From CAYJPV01 sp964396055 (lineage in GTDB: Bacteria > Acidobacteriota > Vicinamibacteria > Vicinamibacterales > JAKQTR01): a stretch of 59,326 bases of DNA. Position numbers and translations under genes: made by a program. Positions 57,058 to 59,326 of this stretch are shown piece after piece. Position 1 is the stretch's first letter. Every line of letters begins with the position of its first letter. The DNA lies in assembly GCA_964396055.1 (NCBI GenBank), contig CAYNDV010000011.1, positions 1-59,326 of the forward strand, given 5' to 3'. The notes under the pieces were generated by a model that did not search any database, had not been told where the DNA came from, and saw only the letters and a program-made list of their open reading frames with translations.

Positions 57058-57915
57058 CTACTTGATGTCGATCAGCTCGACGTCGAAGACGAGCATGCCC
57101 TTCGGGTCCTGGCCCTTGTAGGCGATGTTCTCAGGAATCCAGAAGCGGCGCTTCTCGCCCACCACCATCAGTTGCACGCCCTCGGTCCAGCCCTCGATCA
57201 CCTGGTCCAGCGGGAAGGTGGCCGGGGTGCCCCGCACGACGGAACTGTCGAACATCTTGCCGTCGGTCGTCCAGCCCGAGTAGTGCACGGTCACCTGGCT
57301 GAACTTGCCCGGGCGCTTGGTCCCGGTACCGGGCTGCAGCACCTTCGACGCGAGGCCGGAGCGCGTCTTCTCGGCATCGGCCGGCGGCTTGGCCACGTCG
57401 GGCGGGGCCACGGGCATCTCGGTCATCGCCATCAGCTCGACGTCGAACACCAGCATGCCCTGCGGACGGTCGGTCCGGCCCTTGTACGCCAGTTCCTCGG
57501 GAATCCAGGCCCGGCGCTTCTCGCCCACCACCATCAACTGGACGGTCTCGCTCCAGCCGGGGATGACGCGGTTGAGGACGAACGTGCTGGCCCGACCGCG
57601 GGCGTACGAACTGTCGAACATCACGCCGTTGGTGGTCCAGCCGGTGTAGTGCACGGTCACCTGGTCGGTGGCCGCGGGTTTCTTGGCGCCCGTTCCGGGC
57701 GTAATCACTTTCGTGGCGAGGCCGCTGGCCGTCTTGACGGCGTCGGCGGGCGGGGCCGCCACGTCGGGCGGAGCGGGCACGGGTCTGGCCAACTTGGGCA
57801 CCTCGAACTGATTCTGGGCGGTCGGCTGCTGAGCGGCGGCCGGTGCGGTCGCCAGGGCAAACGCGGCCAGGGCCGCGGCGCCGGCGATCGCCGGCCGTGA
57901 GCGTCGGAACGTCAT
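57058..57915 (-). CDS. Exported peptidyl-prolyl isomerase with two FKBP domains
   Basis: A 285-residue protein with signal peptide (AGAAALAAFALATAPAAAQQ) and two FKBP domains (about residues 60-165 and 175-285). Each has the family words VTVHYTGW or VTVHYSGW, MFDSSYARG or MFDSSVVRG, VIPGWSE or VIEGWTE, LMVVGEKRR, WIPE and GMLVFDVEL. It should catalyse proline isomerisation and assist folding of exported proteins. The two domains are closely similar, indicating an internal duplication. The ATG overlaps the stop of the NYN gene (ATGA). Confidence 0.95.
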   Translation of the reverse strand: MTFRRSRPAIAGAAALAAFALATAPAAAQQPTAQNQFEVPKLARPVPAPPDVAAPPADAVKTASGLATKVITPGTGAKKPAATDQVTVHYTGWTTNGVMFDSSYARGRASTFVLNRVIPGWSETVQLMVVGEKRRAWIPEELAYKGRTDRPQGMLVFDVELMAMTEMPVAPPDVAKPPADAEKTRSGLASKVLQPGTGTKRPGKFSQVTVHYSGWTTDGKMFDSSVVRGTPATFPLDQVIEGWTEGVQLMVVGEKRRFWIPENIAYKGQDPKGMLVFDVELIDIK

Positions 57916-59326
57916 TCGGTCACCTTGTCCTTCTTCTTGCGCGTAGTCGTCGCACGCGGCGCGCGTGGCTTGCGCACCGCGGCAGGTTTCTCGGGGGCAG
58001 CCCCGTCAGCCGTCTTGCGCCGGCGCCTGGGCTTGGCAGGAGCCGGCTCGGCAGTCTCATCCGCCGCCGAGGGCGTCTCGGCGGGCGCGGCGCTTTCGGC
58101 GGGGGCGGCGTCCGCAGGCTCCTCGGCGGCAGGTGCCGCGTCTCCGGGAGCCTCCTCGCCGCCGGCGGCCGCGGCGGCCAGGCGCGCCGCTTCTTCCGCT
58201 TCGTACGCCGCCCGTCGGGCGGCCATGGCCATCTCGTAGTCGAGGGCGGGATCTTCCACCGGCAAGCCCAGCTCGGCGGCCTGGACGGGCCGCAGGTGCT
58301 GGCCCTGGAAGACCCGCATCACGCCCTGGCGGTCGCGATCGAGGCGCACGAGACCGTCGCGCTGCACCGCCCGCAGCAACTCGACGAGGTTGCCGTGCTT
58401 CCGCTCGTCGAAGCCCGGCTCAGCGGAGCGCAGAATCTGTTTCACGTTGCGGATGTACATCGGCCAGCGCGTGACGGCGCCCGGCGTGTTCAGCACCCGA
58501 CGCAGCAGGGCGACGCCGTCGGCAAACGACACCTGCGGCGCCGCCGGGGCAGCCTCGCCCTCGGCCTCGACATCGGGCTGCGGCAGGGCCGGCTCGGCCG
58601 GATCGGCGTGGTGCGCCGGGGCCGGGTGCGACTGGGCCGGGTGCGGGGACGCCACCTGAGCCGGAGCCGACTCGGCCACGATGGCCTCTGCATCGGCCGG
58701 CGTTTCGTGCAGGTCCACCAGCACGCTGCGTCCCGAGCTGCGCAGGGTGACCAGGCCGGCCTCGGCCAGCTTGTCGGCGAACTCGCGGAAGCTCGACGCC
58801 CCGTAGTCGCGCTCGGAGAACGACGAATCGAGCTGCAGCAGCGTGCTCTTCAGCAGGCCGAGCTGCGGGGTCACCTCGCGGTCCGTCATCACCTGCAGCG
58901 CGCGGGTCACCAGCGGGAACGCCTTCGCGATGGGCGCCGTCGTCAGCGGGGCGGGCGACGGGGCCGGGGCGCCGCCGCGGTCGCGGCCGCCGCCCGACTG
59001 GCGCCGGCTGGGCTGGCGGATCAGGTTCTCGTAAGCGATGAACTCGGTGCAGTTCTTCTGCATCACGAGGCTGGTGAACTGCCGGCCGCCCACCACGAAC
59101 ACCTTGCGGTCGTACTGCTTCAGCTTCTCGACGAGGCTGATGAAGTCGCTGTCGCCGCCGACGATGACGAAGGCGTTGATGTGGGCGTGGGTGAACGCCA
59201 TCTCGAGGGCGTCGAGGGCCAGGTTGATGTCGGCGCCGTTCTTGTCGCCGCCGGGCGTCATGTTGCGCTGGACCATGCGCACCGCGTGCTGCGTCATCAT
59301 GCGGCTGTAGTCGCCGGTGCGCTTCC
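57912..59326 (-). CDS. NYN-domain RNase-like protein with two OST-HTH (LOTUS) domains, 5' end outside window
   Basis: The frame continues past the window edge; 471 residues are visible, and the N-terminal catalytic Asp strand of the NYN nuclease is missing. The remaining NYN part has KNGADINLALDALEMAF, VIVGGDSDFISLVEKLK and VFVVGGRQFTSLVMQKN, with two acidic sites (GADIN, GGDSDF). Two OST-HTH/LOTUS-like winged helices follow (about 59080-58720 and 58530-58290), then an Ala/Glu/Pro-rich linker and a Lys/Arg-rich tail (KPRRRRK, TTRKKKDK). It probably binds and cuts RNA; LOTUS domains bind RNA or G-quadruplexes in known cases. It is coupled to the FKBP gene by a 4-bp overlap. Confidence 0.88.
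   Translation of the reverse strand, partial: KRTGDYSRMMTQHAVRMVQRNMTPGGDKNGADINLALDALEMAFTHAHINAFVIVGGDSDFISLVEKLKQYDRKVFVVGGRQFTSLVMQKNCTEFIAYENLIRQPSRRQSGGGRDRGGAPAPSPAPLTTAPIAKAFPLVTRALQVMTDREVTPQLGLLKSTLLQLDSSFSERDYGASSFREFADKLAEAGLVTLRSSGRSVLVDLHETPADAEAIVAESAPAQVASPHPAQSHPAPAHHADPAEPALPQPDVEAEGEAAPAAPQVSFADGVALLRRVLNTPGAVTRWPMYIRNVKQILRSAEPGFDERKHGNLVELLRAVQRDGLVRLDRDRQGVMRVFQGQHLRPVQAAELGLPVEDPALDYEMAMAARRAAYEAEEAARLAAAAAGGEEAPGDAAPAAEEPADAAPAESAAPAETPSAADETAEPAPAKPRRRRKTADGAAPEKPAAVRKPRAPRATTTRKKKDKVTE

Overview
The window is a GC-rich bacterial chromosome segment of about 59 kb, with one scaffold gap of 100 Ns at 33315-33414. Gene style and content suggest an Acidobacteriota member near the Vicinamibacteria: many secreted peptidases (M14, M28, tricorn-like S41), CGGDS-type lipoproteins, a membrane-anchored HTH sensor, a DUF1080 protein and a DUF6067-type protein. 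This placement is an inference; no rRNA or other marker gene is present. I annotate 47 protein genes (two cut by the window edges) and see no tRNA, rRNA, CRISPR array, prophage or transposase.

Layout. 1-5.7 kb: 3' part of an M14 peptidase, rsgA, a YceI protein, a membrane-anchored HTH protein with FG-GAP-like repeats and a small membrane protein. 5.7-11.3 kb (minus): asparaginase-domain protein, M28 peptidase and tricorn-like S41 protease. 11.3-16.1 kb: an ArsR-methyltransferase fusion 9 nt before metH, with an AT-rich palindrome over the likely promoter. 16.2-18.9 kb: YtcJ-like amidohydrolase and a secreted helical protein. 18.9-24.6 kb: a sulfate-uptake operon (Rrf2 regulator, OprP-type porin, Sbp, CysT, CysW, CysA). 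25-30 kb: a molybdopterin oxidoreductase with FeS and DmsC-like membrane subunits, continuous with tungstate-type ABC genes tupB and tupC but without tupA. 30-37 kb: SGNH lipoprotein, DNPH1-like, HAD, double-YCII and PHA-system proteins, then a secreted VWA protein / unknown / papain-like protease set. 37-48 kb: speA, a hybrid PAS kinase, M28 peptidase, LysE exporter, DUF1080 and DUF6067 proteins. 48-59 kb: a double-length phosphofructokinase, outer-membrane barrel, two related lipoproteins, a radical SAM / flippase-like / methyltransferase operon, a double FKBP and a NYN-LOTUS protein.

Three patterns not explained by the genes stand out. First, short tandem repeats of several unrelated 7-8 bp words fill intergenic space in the first 34 kb; at ten genes the tract contains or directly abuts the stop codon. 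Second, at least eleven genes lack a Shine-Dalgarno site but have a TANNNT box 5-9 nt before the start codon, the layout of leaderless mRNAs; other genes have strong Shine-Dalgarno sites. Third, REP-like palindromes occur in several forms: CCGGCTGAAGCCGG units at 24.6 and 57.0 kb, a nested 177-bp inverted repeat at 10.5 kb, and paired GGGGCC-N-GGCCCC hairpins at 48.1 kb. The scaffold gap joins contig ends sharing an identical 55-bp overlap, so it may hold little or no missing sequence.
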